From the NCBI GenBank assembly GCA_964613385.1, contig CAZTGZ010000004.1, positions 79,609-143,608 of the forward strand: DNA of 64,000 nt, read 5' to 3'. The stretch comes from CAZTGZ01 sp964613385 (GTDB lineage Bacteria; Bacteroidota; Bacteroidia; NS11-12g; UBA9320). Numbering within the stretch: the first letter of the stretch is position 1; every line of letters begins with the position of its first letter. Positions 35,059-44,831 of the stretch are shown piece after piece. The notes beneath the pieces were generated by a model, which saw only the letters and a list, made by a program, of their open reading frames with translations, was not told where the DNA came from and did not search any database. A program made the position numbers and the translations under genes.

Positions 35059-36444
35059 TTAAAGATGAATCACTTCCCCGTAAGCAGCGGCAGCGGCTTC
35101 CATGATAGCTTCGCTCATGGTAGGGTGAGGATGAACCGATTTGATGATTTCCATTCCGGTTGTTTCCAGTTTTCTGGCTACGACAACTTCTGCGATCATC
35201 TCGGTCACATTTGCGCCAATCATGTGTGCTCCCAGAAACTCACCATATTTTGCATCAAAAATTACCTTAATAAATCCATCTTTTGAACCTGAAGCGCTTG
35301 CTTTTCCGGAAGCGGAAAATGGGAATTTACCAACTTTTATTTCATAACCAGCCTCTTTTGCAGCTTTTTCTGTATAACCCACAGAAGCTACTTCCGGCCA
35401 ACAATAAGTACATCCGGGAATATTCTGATAATTCAACGGTTCAGGATGGTGTCCGGCTATTTTCTCAACACAAATAATCCCTTCTGCAGAAGCTACGTGG
35501 GCCAAGGCCTGACCAGGAACTATATCTCCTATGGCATAAATACCATCAACATTTGTTTTGTAATAATCATCAACTAAAACTTTGCCTTTATCAGTTTTTA
35601 TTCCCACTGTTTCGAGTCCTATGTTTTCTATATTGGTTTGAATTCCAACTGCGGATAAAACAATATCACAAGTAATATTTTCTATCCCTTTAGCCGTTTT
35701 AATTTCGACAACACAGCCATTTCCACTGGTATCGACCCGCTCAACGGAAGCTCCGGTCATAATGTTCATGCCATTTTTCTTAAATACCTTCTCAAGCGTT
35801 TTAGAGACCTCTTCGTCCTCAACAGGAAGGATATTTGGCATATATTCAACCAATGTCACTTTGGTGCCCATGGTTTGATAAAAATAAGCGAATTCACATC
35901 CAATGGCACCACTTCCAACCACCACCATTGATTCAGGTTGGGAAGGCAAAACCATTGCCTCGTGATAGCCAATTATTTTTTTACCGTCAATAGGAAGGGA
36001 TGGAAGCTGTCGCTCGCGAGCACCTGTAGCAAGTATGATATGAGCTGCTTCATGAGTTTCTTTTTTATCTCCGCTGGTTACCTCAACTTTTCCTTTCGCC
36101 ACAAGTTTGCCAAATCCCTGAATGACGGTTATGTTATTTTTCTTCATCAGAAACTGAACTCCTTTGCTCATTCCACCTGCTACTTCTCTGCTTCTTTTGA
36201 TAACCGCGCTAAAGTCATGAGAAGCCCCACTAACTTGTATTCCGTAGTCAGAGGCATGTTTGATATAATCGAACACCTGGGCTGATTTTAATAGAGCCTT
36301 GGTTGGAATACATCCCCAATTTAAACAAACCCCCCCGAGTTCAGATTTTTCAATGATGGCAGTTTTCAATCCAAGTTGTGAAGCGCGAATGGCTGCAACA
36401 TAACCACCTGGTCCGCTGCCGATTACGATGAGATCAAATGTCAT
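35059..36444 (-). CDS. lpdA: Dihydrolipoyl dehydrogenase
   Basis: FAD-dependent E3 component of 2-oxoacid dehydrogenase and glycine-cleavage complexes. It reoxidises dihydrolipoamide with NAD. The 461 residues include the FAD loop VIGSGPGGYVAA, the redox disulfide Cys40/Cys45 in GGVCLNWGCIPTK, the NAD-binding VVVGSGAIGCEFA and the C-terminal HPHPTMSEA with the catalytic histidine. No E1 or E2 genes are adjacent. It is divergent from the subtilisin gene with about 60 bases between them. Confidence 0.96.
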   Translation of the reverse strand: MTFDLIVIGSGPGGYVAAIRASQLGLKTAIIEKSELGGVCLNWGCIPTKALLKSAQVFDYIKHASDYGIQVSGASHDFSAVIKRSREVAGGMSKGVQFLMKKNNITVIQGFGKLVAKGKVEVTSGDKKETHEAAHIILATGARERQLPSLPIDGKKIIGYHEAMVLPSQPESMVVVGSGAIGCEFAYFYQTMGTKVTLVEYMPNILPVEDEEVSKTLEKVFKKNGMNIMTGASVERVDTSGNGCVVEIKTAKGIENITCDIVLSAVGIQTNIENIGLETVGIKTDKGKVLVDDYYKTNVDGIYAIGDIVPGQALAHVASAEGIICVEKIAGHHPEPLNYQNIPGCTYCWPEVASVGYTEKAAKEAGYEIKVGKFPFSASGKASASGSKDGFIKVIFDAKYGEFLGAHMIGANVTEMIAEVVVARKLETTGMEIIKSVHPHPTMSEAIMEAAAAAYGEVIHL

Positions 36445-36482
36445 ATTATTGTTTGGTGAAGAATATTTTGTGCAATATTAGC

Positions 36483-36490
36483 TACTTTTG
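36483..36490 (+). promoter_or_regulatory. -7 box TACTTTTG of the subtilisin gene
   Basis: A TAnnTTTG element overlaps the TTG at 36488-36490, so that TTG cannot be the translation start of a transcript from this promoter. This supports the downstream TTG at 36509. No TTG lies at the usual -33 distance. Confidence 0.4.
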
Positions 36491-36508
36491 AACAAACTAC
36501 GACAATCA

Positions 36509-39500
36509 TTGAAACTGAGAAGTATTCTGCCGTTTTTGCTTATTTGTATGGGCATACGGCCGACATTGTTAGCTCAAACGCTATTTCTTAAGACCGGCAA
36601 TACAGATATTGCTCCCTTTTCGACCCCTACCCATCAAATGAATGCGGATATGCAAGTGGGAGGGTGGTTTGAAGGCACTTTTTACGGAATAATTTCTTTT
36701 CAAGACATCCCGAATATTGAAACTCAGGAAAAATTGAAGCAAAAAATCAGATTAAGTCATTATCTGCATCAGAACAGCTATTATGCCGCAATTTCGGGGG
36801 ATGTGGACTGGAGACAGTTGGAAAATTTGGGCATAAAAAGTATGGTGAGCATATCGTCGGAGTGGAAGTATGCCAGCGCGGAAATGAAGGAGTCATTTGA
36901 GTCTTTCAAAAATGCTAACCAATCTGAATTGATCGTGCATTATTTGCCAGGAATAAGCGTTGAAAGAATGCGAGATGTTTTTTTCAATTTGGGTATAGTG
37001 ATTCTTTCAGATTATTATCTCAATAATGCCTGGAGGGTAAGAGCGAACGCATACAATTGGAAGAAACTTGCCGAGTTACCCTGGATTTACTGGATTGAAC
37101 CGGTTTCACCTGAGCCGGAAACCAATAATTGGGATGAGCGAACCAATCATCGCGTACCTTTTGTTGAACCGGGCGCATCTCATTTGTCGCTTACCGGAAA
37201 AAATGTGGTTATGGGTGAATGGGATGGAACCGGTGTGGGTACCCACATTGATTACGACTACCGCCATGTGCGCATGGAAGCTCACTCCAACAATAGCAAT
37301 GGTGCTCATGCGACACATGTCGCCGGTACTATGTTGGGAGCCGGTATTCTGAACCCTTTAGCAAAAGGTATGGCACCTGAGGCACTCTTGTATAGTTGGG
37401 ACTTTTCGGGTAATATTCCGGTTGAAATGGACTCTGGTGCGGCCAAACAAGGCATTGAAATTACCCAGAACTCCTATTCTTATTCTTCAGATCCATGTAC
37501 CTTAAGAGGAACCTATGATGCCACGAGTCAGGCTTTAGACAATCTGGTGGTAAAGTATCCATATTTACTCCATGTTTATGCCGCCGGAAACTCCAGAAGC
37601 AGCAACTGTATGTCAGGCGGATACAGAACCGTGCACAGTGGATTTCAAGCTTCGAAGAATGCTCTGGTAGCAGCAGCCGTCTCACATCTGGATGCCAACA
37701 GCAGCTTTCATTCTTATGGTCCACTCATGGATGGCCGGCTCAAACCCGATGTAAGTGCAGTTGGGGTAAATGTTTATAGCACAGCACATAATCATACCTA
37801 TCTAGGTGGCTATAATGGCACTTCCATGGCTTGTCCCGGAACATCAGGTACTTCCGCACTCATATACGAGCTGTACGAAAGAACTTATGGAACTCAACCG
37901 GCCGCACATGTTATCAAAGGATTTATGTGTAACGGAGCAGATGAATTAGGAAGAACAGGTCCGGATTACGAATTTGGTTATGGTAGAATTAATGCCCGTA
38001 AATCTGCTGATATTCTGGAAAAGAAACAATTTGTTGTGGCTCAGGTATCTCAGGGTGCGAGTTATTCAGATACCATATTCACCAAAAAGGGATTGAATGA
38101 ACTAAAAGTATTCCTGTGCTATGATGATTTGCCTGCGGCTTCATCATCCGGAAGGGCGTTGGTTAATGATCTGGATCTGGAATTGAGGGATGCTTCAGGA
38201 GTAGTAACGTATCCCTGGATTTTAAACCCTTCAAGCCCCACAAGCAACGCGACTAAAGGTGTTGATACGCTGAATAATACGGAACAAATAACCATTACGG
38301 CACCCAATTCATCCTACTATATCTTTAAGGTGAAAGGAAGCAAAATACCAAACGGTTCACAGTTGTTTTCAGTTAACTGGTCTTATGTAGATACCGGAAT
38401 AACTGTTACATATCCAAATGGAGCAGAGCATTGGTATCCGCCTTCAAGCACTACATACCAACAAATTATACGTTGGGATAATTACGGCATCAGTGGAAAT
38501 GCCAAAATTGAGTATTCTACAGATCAGGGTAAAACCTGGAAACTGATCGTGGCTTCCACACCGGTCGTGAATAAATATTATGTTTGGTCGAATTGTCCGG
38601 ATACCGTAAAAACGTCTCTGGCATTAATCCGTATTAGTGGTTCCGGTTACATGGATGTCAGTGATTCTGTTTTTCATATCATGAAACCTCCCGCATTGCC
38701 ATCAGCAATTTTATGCGATAAACAGGTGCACTTGTACTGGTCTGCATTGTCAGGCGCTGTTTCCTATGAAGTATATATGCACGATCAGGGCAAAATGAAG
38801 AAAATAGGAACTACGAATAATCCAGAATTTACCGTACGTGGTTTACAAAATGGTGTGGAATATTGGTTCTCAACGGCAGCGGTATCGGCCAACGGGGCCA
38901 TAAGTGAAAGAGGTACTGCGGTGCGCTTTATTCCCAATGCCACCAATCGACCTCCGGTGTTCACTGCTCAGCCCTCTGATCAAAGGATATGTTCCGGCAA
39001 TAATGCAAACTTTAGTGTCACGCTGAATGGCACATCTGTCATAACCTCTTACTGGCAATATAGTGATGATCAGGGTAAAACCTGGATTAAAACCGGCATT
39101 GATAATCTGTTGAATTTGGGAGTCATCAAACCACCTGCTTATCTCAATGACAGATGGTACCGGCATTATGCTACCAATATTTGCCAAAGCAAAGAATACA
39201 GTTCCATAGCGGTACTCAAAGTGGATACCACTATTACCATTAGTGTACCTCATTCAGAAGTAAAAGCCTGCATTGGGCAGGATACTTTGCTGAAGGCATT
39301 GTACAAGGGAAATATACCCATGTCTTATGTCTGGTATCAAAAATCTCAGCCAACTTCTTCTGAAATTCCGGTAATTGGTTACCCGGACCGTAAGACGTTT
39401 TCCAATGTTCAAAAGTCAAATGAAGGATATTACCTTTTGAAAATTCAAAATGCATGTGGACAATACCAATCTCCTTTGACTTATTTCCGTGTAAGAGACC

Positions 39501-41422
39501 CCTTGGTACTCCGTGTAAATTCTGACACACTATTATGTCAGGGCCAATCCCTCAACTTATTGGCTACAGCCGATGGTGGAGATACTATAAGCCGAAAATT
39601 ATGGTGGAGTTCTTCAGATACTACTGTTTACAGACCTGATTGGCAAATTCAACCCAATAAATCCACAACTTGGACTGCAGGAGTATTTGACAATTGTTCA
39701 TCAGATACCGTTTTTGCTTCCGTATTCGTTAAGCTTAGACCGGATCTCAAGCTTACCTTAAGCAACGATACCATCATTTGTTTAGGAACTCAGGTCAGAT
39801 TGAATGCAATTGCGGAAGGAGGAAATCCCAATGGATATAAGTACGATTGGAAACCTGCACTTCCGGATCGATCCTGGCAGGATGTTGGTCCTGAAAATGC
39901 AACCTGGTATTACGTGCAATTAACTGATGGTTGCACAGTGGGATCAAAGTCAGATTCAGTATTGGTCAAAGTACTTGCACCTGTAAATGTTGAAATCATA
40001 CTTCCTTCGGATACCCTTTGTTATGGTGAAAGCGCGGTATTAAAAGCGCGCGCAACCGGTGGGAAATCGAATTCTTATGCCTGGAGATGGCATGATAACT
40101 CAAGAGATTCTATTTTGAATGTCAAATTTTACAATCCCAACACGGTATCGGTTATATTAAGTGATGGCTGCACTCCGAAATGGGACACTGCTTCGAGATT
40201 GGTACCGGTTTTTGGACCTCTTCAAACAAAAATAAAGGGTTCAGATTCAGTTTGCCATCAGGTTGAGTACACGTATAGAGCCGATATGAGCGGAGGGAAG
40301 GCCCCTGCATATCGCTACTTTTGGAATAATATTGAAAATGGCTCTGAAATCCATAGAAAAGAACAAAAATCCTATGTGCTAAAATTGCGGGTGGATGACG
40401 GCTGTTCCGAGACGCCGGCCATTGATTCAATCCGAATTCATGTATTTGAGCCACTCGAGATTTATCCGGTATTTACGGACAGTTTGGTTTGTTCAGGTCA
40501 ATCTGTTTATTATCCGGTTTCCATAATGGGTGGAAGGGTCCAGAACAGATTGGTGACATGGCCGGATGGAACAAAGAACAATCATGGCGTGAATGTTTCG
40601 TTGAGCAATAACACAAAAATTTTGGCTGTCGTATCTGATGGATGTTCATTTAATGATACCGCAATTTTTGATATTAAGGTTAGACCGAAATTAAGTTTAA
40701 CCGTTCCATCGGATTATAGGATTTGTGAAGGCATGGAAACTTCTGCCGCTGTTTCAGCCCAGGGAGGATTAGAAAATGCGCATCAGTTTTTTATAAATGC
40801 GCAACTGAAGAATATAGGTGACAAAATTATTTATCGGGGTAAAATGGGAGATACGGCACGCTACATATTCAGACTAAGCGACGGATGCAGTGTCCCTGAT
40901 GCACTGGATTCACTTGTGATCAGTGTGGACGATGTTAATTCCCAATTTGTTATGTCAAGATATGACAAAACGCTGGATTTTCGTTTTGCATCTTTCCAAT
41001 ACACGAACGAGTTGTATTTTGGAGACAACAGGTTTTATAACGGGAATGATGAAGAATACAGTTACACCTATCAAAACTATGGGGAGTACCAGGTTTGTAG
41101 AATGGTACGCTCTGAAACAGGATGTGTTGATACAACGTGTATGATGGCAAATATTTATGATGTCTTCACGACATCGGGATTTAATTTCAAAGTCTATCCC
41201 ACTCCTTCGCTGGATCAAGTGTATATAGAATTTGACAAAATTGCCGGTGACCTCAGTTATGAACTTTACGAAACCCATGGCAAAAGATTATTTGAAAAGA
41301 GTTTGACAAACTATACGGAATCAAAAATTCCGGTAGATTTAAGACCATATGCTTCCGGGGTATATTGGGTGCGATTGAACGCCAATGGGGAAACATATAG
41401 TTTCAAATTGATCAAACAGTAA
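36509..41422 (+). CDS. Giant T9SS-secreted subtilisin-family (S8) protease
   Basis: A 1637-residue secreted serine protease, numbered from TTG 36509, which starts directly at a signal peptide (MKLRSILPFLL to LLAQ). The catalytic residues are Asp239 (GEWDGTG), His267 (GAHATHVAGT), Asn361 (YAAGNS) and Ser439 (YNGTSMACPG). After the protease domain come a fibronectin-III-like domain (LYWSALSGAVSYEVYM) and a run of cysteine-containing modules. The last ~80 residues are a T9SS type A sorting domain (FKVYPTPSLDQVYIEF to SFKLIKQ). It would be anchored at or released from the surface through PorU/PorV. Likely roles are nutrition or attachment to proteinaceous material. A Kazal-type inhibitor is encoded 1.3 kb downstream. 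Confidence 0.9.
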   Translation: MKLRSILPFLLICMGIRPTLLAQTLFLKTGNTDIAPFSTPTHQMNADMQVGGWFEGTFYGIISFQDIPNIETQEKLKQKIRLSHYLHQNSYYAAISGDVDWRQLENLGIKSMVSISSEWKYASAEMKESFESFKNANQSELIVHYLPGISVERMRDVFFNLGIVILSDYYLNNAWRVRANAYNWKKLAELPWIYWIEPVSPEPETNNWDERTNHRVPFVEPGASHLSLTGKNVVMGEWDGTGVGTHIDYDYRHVRMEAHSNNSNGAHATHVAGTMLGAGILNPLAKGMAPEALLYSWDFSGNIPVEMDSGAAKQGIEITQNSYSYSSDPCTLRGTYDATSQALDNLVVKYPYLLHVYAAGNSRSSNCMSGGYRTVHSGFQASKNALVAAAVSHLDANSSFHSYGPLMDGRLKPDVSAVGVNVYSTAHNHTYLGGYNGTSMACPGTSGTSALIYELYERTYGTQPAAHVIKGFMCNGADELGRTGPDYEFGYGRINARKSADILEKKQFVVAQVSQGASYSDTIFTKKGLNELKVFLCYDDLPAASSSGRALVNDLDLELRDASGVVTYPWILNPSSPTSNATKGVDTLNNTEQITITAPNSSYYIFKVKGSKIPNGSQLFSVNWSYVDTGITVTYPNGAEHWYPPSSTTYQQIIRWDNYGISGNAKIEYSTDQGKTWKLIVASTPVVNKYYVWSNCPDTVKTSLALIRISGSGYMDVSDSVFHIMKPPALPSAILCDKQVHLYWSALSGAVSYEVYMHDQGKMKKIGTTNNPEFTVRGLQNGVEYWFSTAAVSANGAISERGTAVRFIPNATNRPPVFTAQPSDQRICSGNNANFSVTLNGTSVITSYWQYSDDQGKTWIKTGIDNLLNLGVIKPPAYLNDRWYRHYATNICQSKEYSSIAVLKVDTTITISVPHSEVKACIGQDTLLKALYKGNIPMSYVWYQKSQPTSSEIPVIGYPDRKTFSNVQKSNEGYYLLKIQNACGQYQSPLTYFRVRDPLVLRVNSDTLLCQGQSLNLLATADGGDTISRKLWWSSSDTTVYRPDWQIQPNKSTTWTAGVFDNCSSDTVFASVFVKLRPDLKLTLSNDTIICLGTQVRLNAIAEGGNPNGYKYDWKPALPDRSWQDVGPENATWYYVQLTDGCTVGSKSDSVLVKVLAPVNVEIILPSDTLCYGESAVLKARATGGKSNSYAWRWHDNSRDSILNVKFYNPNTVSVILSDGCTPKWDTASRLVPVFGPLQTKIKGSDSVCHQVEYTYRADMSGGKAPAYRYFWNNIENGSEIHRKEQKSYVLKLRVDDGCSETPAIDSIRIHVFEPLEIYPVFTDSLVCSGQSVYYPVSIMGGRVQNRLVTWPDGTKNNHGVNVSLSNNTKILAVVSDGCSFNDTAIFDIKVRPKLSLTVPSDYRICEGMETSAAVSAQGGLENAHQFFINAQLKNIGDKIIYRGKMGDTARYIFRLSDGCSVPDALDSLVISVDDVNSQFVMSRYDKTLDFRFASFQYTNELYFGDNRFYNGNDEEYSYTYQNYGEYQVCRMVRSETGCVDTTCMMANIYDVFTTSGFNFKVYPTPSLDQVYIEFDKIAGDLSYELYETHGKRLFEKSLTNYTESKIPVDLRPYASGVYWVRLNANGETYSFKLIKQ
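38975..40926 (+). repeat. Tandem Ig/PKD-like modules within the subtilisin
   Basis: The coding sequence repeats a module opening with D-x-x-x-C-x-G and reaching a GG followed by an aromatic-rich strand. Openings are visible at roughly 38975 (SDQRICSG), 39250 (VKACIGQ), 39520 (DTLLCQG), 39770 (DTIICLG), 40010 (DTLCYGE), 40245 (DSVCHQ), 40475 (DSLVCSG) and 40710 (DYRICEG). Spacing is about 78-93 residues. They resemble adhesin-type modules of gliding bacteria. The repeats are divergent at DNA level, so they are old rather than freshly amplified. Confidence 0.7.
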
Positions 41423-41496
41423 TTTTTGCCTCGATGGGCATTACTTTCTTTTGAATTCCGCTTTTTTCGAGGCTAATTTGCAGTGCGATTTAAGCT

Positions 41497-42768
41497 ATGT
41501 TGCATATTCAAACAATTAGGGAGAATTCTGAACTAATCATTCAGAAATTGGGTAAAAAGGGTTTTGATGCCCGGGAAATCATCATTCAATTATTGGAGAA
41601 GGACGAGTCGAGAAGATCAATTAAGCAGGAGACGGAACAATATCTGGCCGAAGCAAACCAAATCGCAAAATCGATAGGTCAATTATTCAAAGAAGGGAAA
41701 CAACAGGAAGCTGAATCTTTAAAATCAAGAACAGCCGATTTAAAGAATTTGATCAAACAGGGTGAAGAGCATCTGAGTGTTCTGGAAACCGAAGTTTTTG
41801 AACTCCAGGTTCAGTTGCCGAACATCCCTTCAGATATGGTGCCGGCCGGAAGAACTCCCGAAGATAATGAGATTGTTGGTTCTTTTGGCGTCATACCGGA
41901 ATTGGATGAAAATGCACTACCGCATTGGGAACTGGCAAAGAAATATGACTTAATTGACTTTGAACTCGGCGTAAAGATTACCGGAGCCGGATTCCCGGTA
42001 TATAAAGGCAAAGGTGCAAGACTACAGCGCGCCTTGATTAATTTCTTTCTGGATCAGGGATTGGAAGCCGGCTATTTTGAAATAATGCCACCCGTGGTAG
42101 TGAATGAGGCCAGTGGGTTTGGGACCGGACAATTGCCTGACAAAGAAGGCCAGATGTACTTTGTTGGTGAAGATAAATTGTATTTGATTCCGACTGCAGA
42201 AGTGCCCATTACGAACATTTACCGGGATGTAATCTTAAAGGTAGATGAATTACCGATTAAAAATATTGGATATACACCTTGTTTTAGAAGAGAAGCCGGA
42301 AGCTATGGCAAAGATGTCAGAGGTCTCAATCGGTTGCATCAGTTTGAGAAAATTGAAATAGTCCAGATTACTGAACCCTCAAACTCCTATAATACCCTCG
42401 AAGAAATGCAACTTTATGTTCAGGGTTTATTGAAGAAACTGGGTCTGCCATACCGGGTACTTAAGTTGTGTGGAGGAGATATGAGCTTTGCTTCAGCCCT
42501 TACCTATGATATGGAAGTTTTTTCAGCCGCGCAAAAGCGTTGGTTAGAAGTGAGTTCTGTCTCCAATTTTGAATCCTTTCAAAGCAATAGACTCAAATTG
42601 AGATACAAAGATGCTTCCGGTAATATTCAAGCGGCTCACACGTTAAACGGCAGTGCATTAGCTTTGCCCAGAATTGTTGCCGCTCTGTTGGAGAACAACC
42701 AATTCGAGAACGGAATCCGCATGCCTGAGGTCCTCCATTCTTACTTAGGATTTGAAAATATAACTTGA
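41497..42768 (+). CDS. serS: Seryl-tRNA synthetase
   Basis: Class II aminoacyl-tRNA synthetase that charges tRNA-Ser. The 423 residues are standard. An N-terminal coiled-coil arm (about residues 30-100, rich in E, K and Q) is followed by the class II motifs. Motif 2 is visible as CFRREAGSYGKDVRGLNRLHQFEKIE and motif 3 as LNGSALALPRIVAALLEN. The ATG at 41497 follows the subtilisin gene by 74 bases. That gap contains an inverted repeat GCCTCGA/TCGAGGC (41428-41473, 32-base loop) of unclear role. Confidence 0.97.
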   Translation: MLHIQTIRENSELIIQKLGKKGFDAREIIIQLLEKDESRRSIKQETEQYLAEANQIAKSIGQLFKEGKQQEAESLKSRTADLKNLIKQGEEHLSVLETEVFELQVQLPNIPSDMVPAGRTPEDNEIVGSFGVIPELDENALPHWELAKKYDLIDFELGVKITGAGFPVYKGKGARLQRALINFFLDQGLEAGYFEIMPPVVVNEASGFGTGQLPDKEGQMYFVGEDKLYLIPTAEVPITNIYRDVILKVDELPIKNIGYTPCFRREAGSYGKDVRGLNRLHQFEKIEIVQITEPSNSYNTLEEMQLYVQGLLKKLGLPYRVLKLCGGDMSFASALTYDMEVFSAAQKRWLEVSSVSNFESFQSNRLKLRYKDASGNIQAAHTLNGSALALPRIVAALLENNQFENGIRMPEVLHSYLGFENIT

Positions 42769-43253
42769 AAAAGTACAAATTTATACTGTTGTTACTTATA
42801 CTGTCCGCAGCCTCAGATTCACGGGCTCAATGGGGGCAGCTATGTGTAGACAGCGGTAGAATTCAACCGTATTATTCTTGTGTTAGACCCGAGTTTACAC
42901 CCGTATGTGGTTGTAATTCAGTCACATATAGGAACGACTGTGTGGCTTTCAATCAATATGGTGTGAATAATTGGACGGATGGCGTTTGTTTGAATGAGTT
43001 GTTATTCTTTGATTTTTGGCCGAACATCGTTCGAGATCAAATGACCTTATATGTAAAGACATCATCCAAAACTGCGGCAACGATTGAAATTGCAGATGCC
43101 TTTGGTAAAATCATGCATTACCGGATCATGAATTCCGTTCCGGAACCGTATTATTTTGAAACGCTGAATGTTCTTGGATACAGACCGGGTATTTATTTTC
43201 TATATGTTAGAGCAGGAAAAGCCATGTGGGTAAAGAAATTCATCAAAACATAA
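42765..43253 (+). CDS. Secreted Kazal-type protease inhibitor with sorting-like C-terminus
   Basis: A 162-residue exported protein with a signal peptide ending near DSRAQ. Residues 27-75 hold six cysteines (27, 39, 48, 50, 59, 75) with VCGCNSVTYRNDC, the Kazal signature. The remaining ~80 residues (FFDFWPNIVRDQMTLYV to VKKFIKT) have the strand pattern and basic end of a T9SS type A sorting domain. The start is a TTG overlapping the serS stop (TTGA), so translation is probably coupled. Kazal proteins inhibit serine proteases; a subtilisin with a matching export route is encoded just upstream. The next gene starts within the stop codon (TAATG). Confidence 0.8.
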   Translation: MKKYKFILLLLILSAASDSRAQWGQLCVDSGRIQPYYSCVRPEFTPVCGCNSVTYRNDCVAFNQYGVNNWTDGVCLNELLFFDFWPNIVRDQMTLYVKTSSKTAATIEIADAFGKIMHYRIMNSVPEPYYFETLNVLGYRPGIYFLYVRAGKAMWVKKFIKT

Positions 43254-44089
43254 TGAGATTAGCCTCTATACATACCGGAACCTTTAAATTAGATGGAGGT
43301 GCTATGTTTGGCGTAGTTCCCAAATCTATCTGGCAGACCAAAAATGCTCCGGATGAGCAAAATCTTTGTACCTGGGCCATGCGTTGTTTGTTGGTGGAAG
43401 ATGGTAACCGCCTGATTTTAATTGACAATGGGCTGGGTGATAAGCAATCTGAAAAATTCTTTAGTTATTATCAACCTCAGGGACCCGGTATTACAGGCGC
43501 ATTGCAGCAAGCCGGAGTTTCACCGGATGATATAACAGATGTGGTTCTCACGCATCTGCATTTCGACCATTGTGGTGGTTCGTTGAAATGGAACAGTGGT
43601 AAAACATTTCTGGAACCAAATTTTCCAAAGGCTTTATATTGGTCGCATCAAGCCCATTGGCAGCATGCTATGGAGCCTAATCCAAGAGAAAAACCTTCAT
43701 TTTTAAAAGAGAATTTTGAACCTCTCGTAGCATTAGATCAATTGAAATTTATTGGAGATGACCTGGAAATTTCGAACAATATTTCTGTTTTATTGGTAGA
43801 TGGCCATACCGAAAAGATGATGTGCCCGATGATAAATTATCAGGGTCGTAAAGTGTATTACGTGGCGGATCTGATTCCTTCTTCGGCCCATGTTCCGCTC
43901 AATTATGTAATGGCCTATGATATCAGACCCTTGCAAACCATGGAAGAAAAGAGCAGATTATTGGAGCAGATATCTGCAGAGAATTCCGTGTTGTTTTTTG
44001 AACATGATCTCAACGTTGAGTGTGCAACTGTGACAAAAAATGAAAGAGGATTTACACTAAATGAAGTGTTTGAATTGAAAGAATTGTAA
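43253..44089 (+). CDS. Metallo-beta-lactamase-fold hydrolase (lactonase-like)
   Basis: A 278-residue protein, starting at ATG 43253, which shares its first base with the upstream stop. The metal motif HLHFDHCGG, the later DGHTEKMM histidine and a metal-site aspartate in YYVADLIP are present. The overall order resembles the MBL group that includes AHL lactonases and alkylsulfatase-like enzymes. There is no signal peptide, so it is cytoplasmic. A lactonase (quorum-quenching) role is possible but not supported by any neighbour. It is tightly packed in a serS-Kazal-MBL-terC run. Confidence 0.85.
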   Translation: MRLASIHTGTFKLDGGAMFGVVPKSIWQTKNAPDEQNLCTWAMRCLLVEDGNRLILIDNGLGDKQSEKFFSYYQPQGPGITGALQQAGVSPDDITDVVLTHLHFDHCGGSLKWNSGKTFLEPNFPKALYWSHQAHWQHAMEPNPREKPSFLKENFEPLVALDQLKFIGDDLEISNNISVLLVDGHTEKMMCPMINYQGRKVYYVADLIPSSAHVPLNYVMAYDIRPLQTMEEKSRLLEQISAENSVLFFEHDLNVECATVTKNERGFTLNEVFELKEL

Positions 44090-44093
44090 CCAT

Positions 44094-44831
44094 ATGGATA
44101 TTTCCGTTTTTGCTACTTCCGCCGCATGGGTTAGCCTATTCACCCTATCGTTCCTCGAAATTGTTCTAGGCATCGATAACATCATTTTTATCAGCATTAT
44201 TACAGGTAAATTGCCGAAAGAAGACCAGCGTAAAGGCAGATTAATCGGCTTGGCCCTGGCCTTGATAATGCGCATTGGTTTGCTCATGGGTATTGCCTGG
44301 ATTGCATCTATGACCACTCCAATTATCAGTGTTTGGAAAGCACACTTTTCCGGAAGAGACCTCATATTATTGGCAGGCGGCTTGTTTTTAATGTATAAGA
44401 GTACCATCGAAATACACGAAAAGATAGCACCGAAAGATGAAGAGCATCCGGATAAGCAAAGAAAAAGATCCTTGAATGCGGCTATTTTTCAAATCGTTTT
44501 AATAGACCTTATATTTTCTTTTGATTCCATATTGACTGCCGTAGGATTGGTAAAAGAGGTAATCATTATGATTTTCGCCGTAGTAATATCCATGCTGGTC
44601 ATGATGGCATTCAGCAAGTCTATTGCCGATTTCATTAATGAAAGACCAACACTCAAAGTTTTGGCATTAAGTTTCCTGATTATGATCGGGTTTATGTTAA
44701 TTTTTGAGTCCATGCATAGCATACACCAACAGGAAATACCTAAAGGCTATGCATATTTTGCAATGGCTTTTGCCTTTTTGGTCGAGTTGTTAAACCTAAG
44801 GGTCCGCAGGAATTATATTCCCAAGTCGTAA
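44094..44831 (+). CDS. TerC-family integral membrane protein
   Basis: A 245-residue membrane protein with about seven helices. It carries the TerC signature FLEIVLGIDNIIFISIITG near residue 20 and LIDLIFSFDSILTAVG near residue 135, the two acidic motifs that probably bind metal ions. Recent work links TerC proteins to manganese export and metal loading of secreted proteins. Tellurite resistance is the historical name only. It lies four bases after the MBL gene. Its last 19 bases overlap the 3' end of tryptophanase on the other strand. Confidence 0.9.
   Translation: MDISVFATSAAWVSLFTLSFLEIVLGIDNIIFISIITGKLPKEDQRKGRLIGLALALIMRIGLLMGIAWIASMTTPIISVWKAHFSGRDLILLAGGLFLMYKSTIEIHEKIAPKDEEHPDKQRKRSLNAAIFQIVLIDLIFSFDSILTAVGLVKEVIIMIFAVVISMLVMMAFSKSIADFINERPTLKVLALSFLIMIGFMLIFESMHSIHQQEIPKGYAYFAMAFAFLVELLNLRVRRNYIPKS

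Noticed and set aside
40152..40454. 100-residue minus-strand frame inside the subtilisin gene
   Set aside because: It is antisense to a well-supported coding region and has no signal peptide, promoter or family features.
41428..41473. Terminator or T-box-like leader before serS
   Set aside because: The GCCTCGA/TCGAGGC arms are separated by 32 bases, no T-tract follows, and T-box elements are not expected in Bacteroidota.
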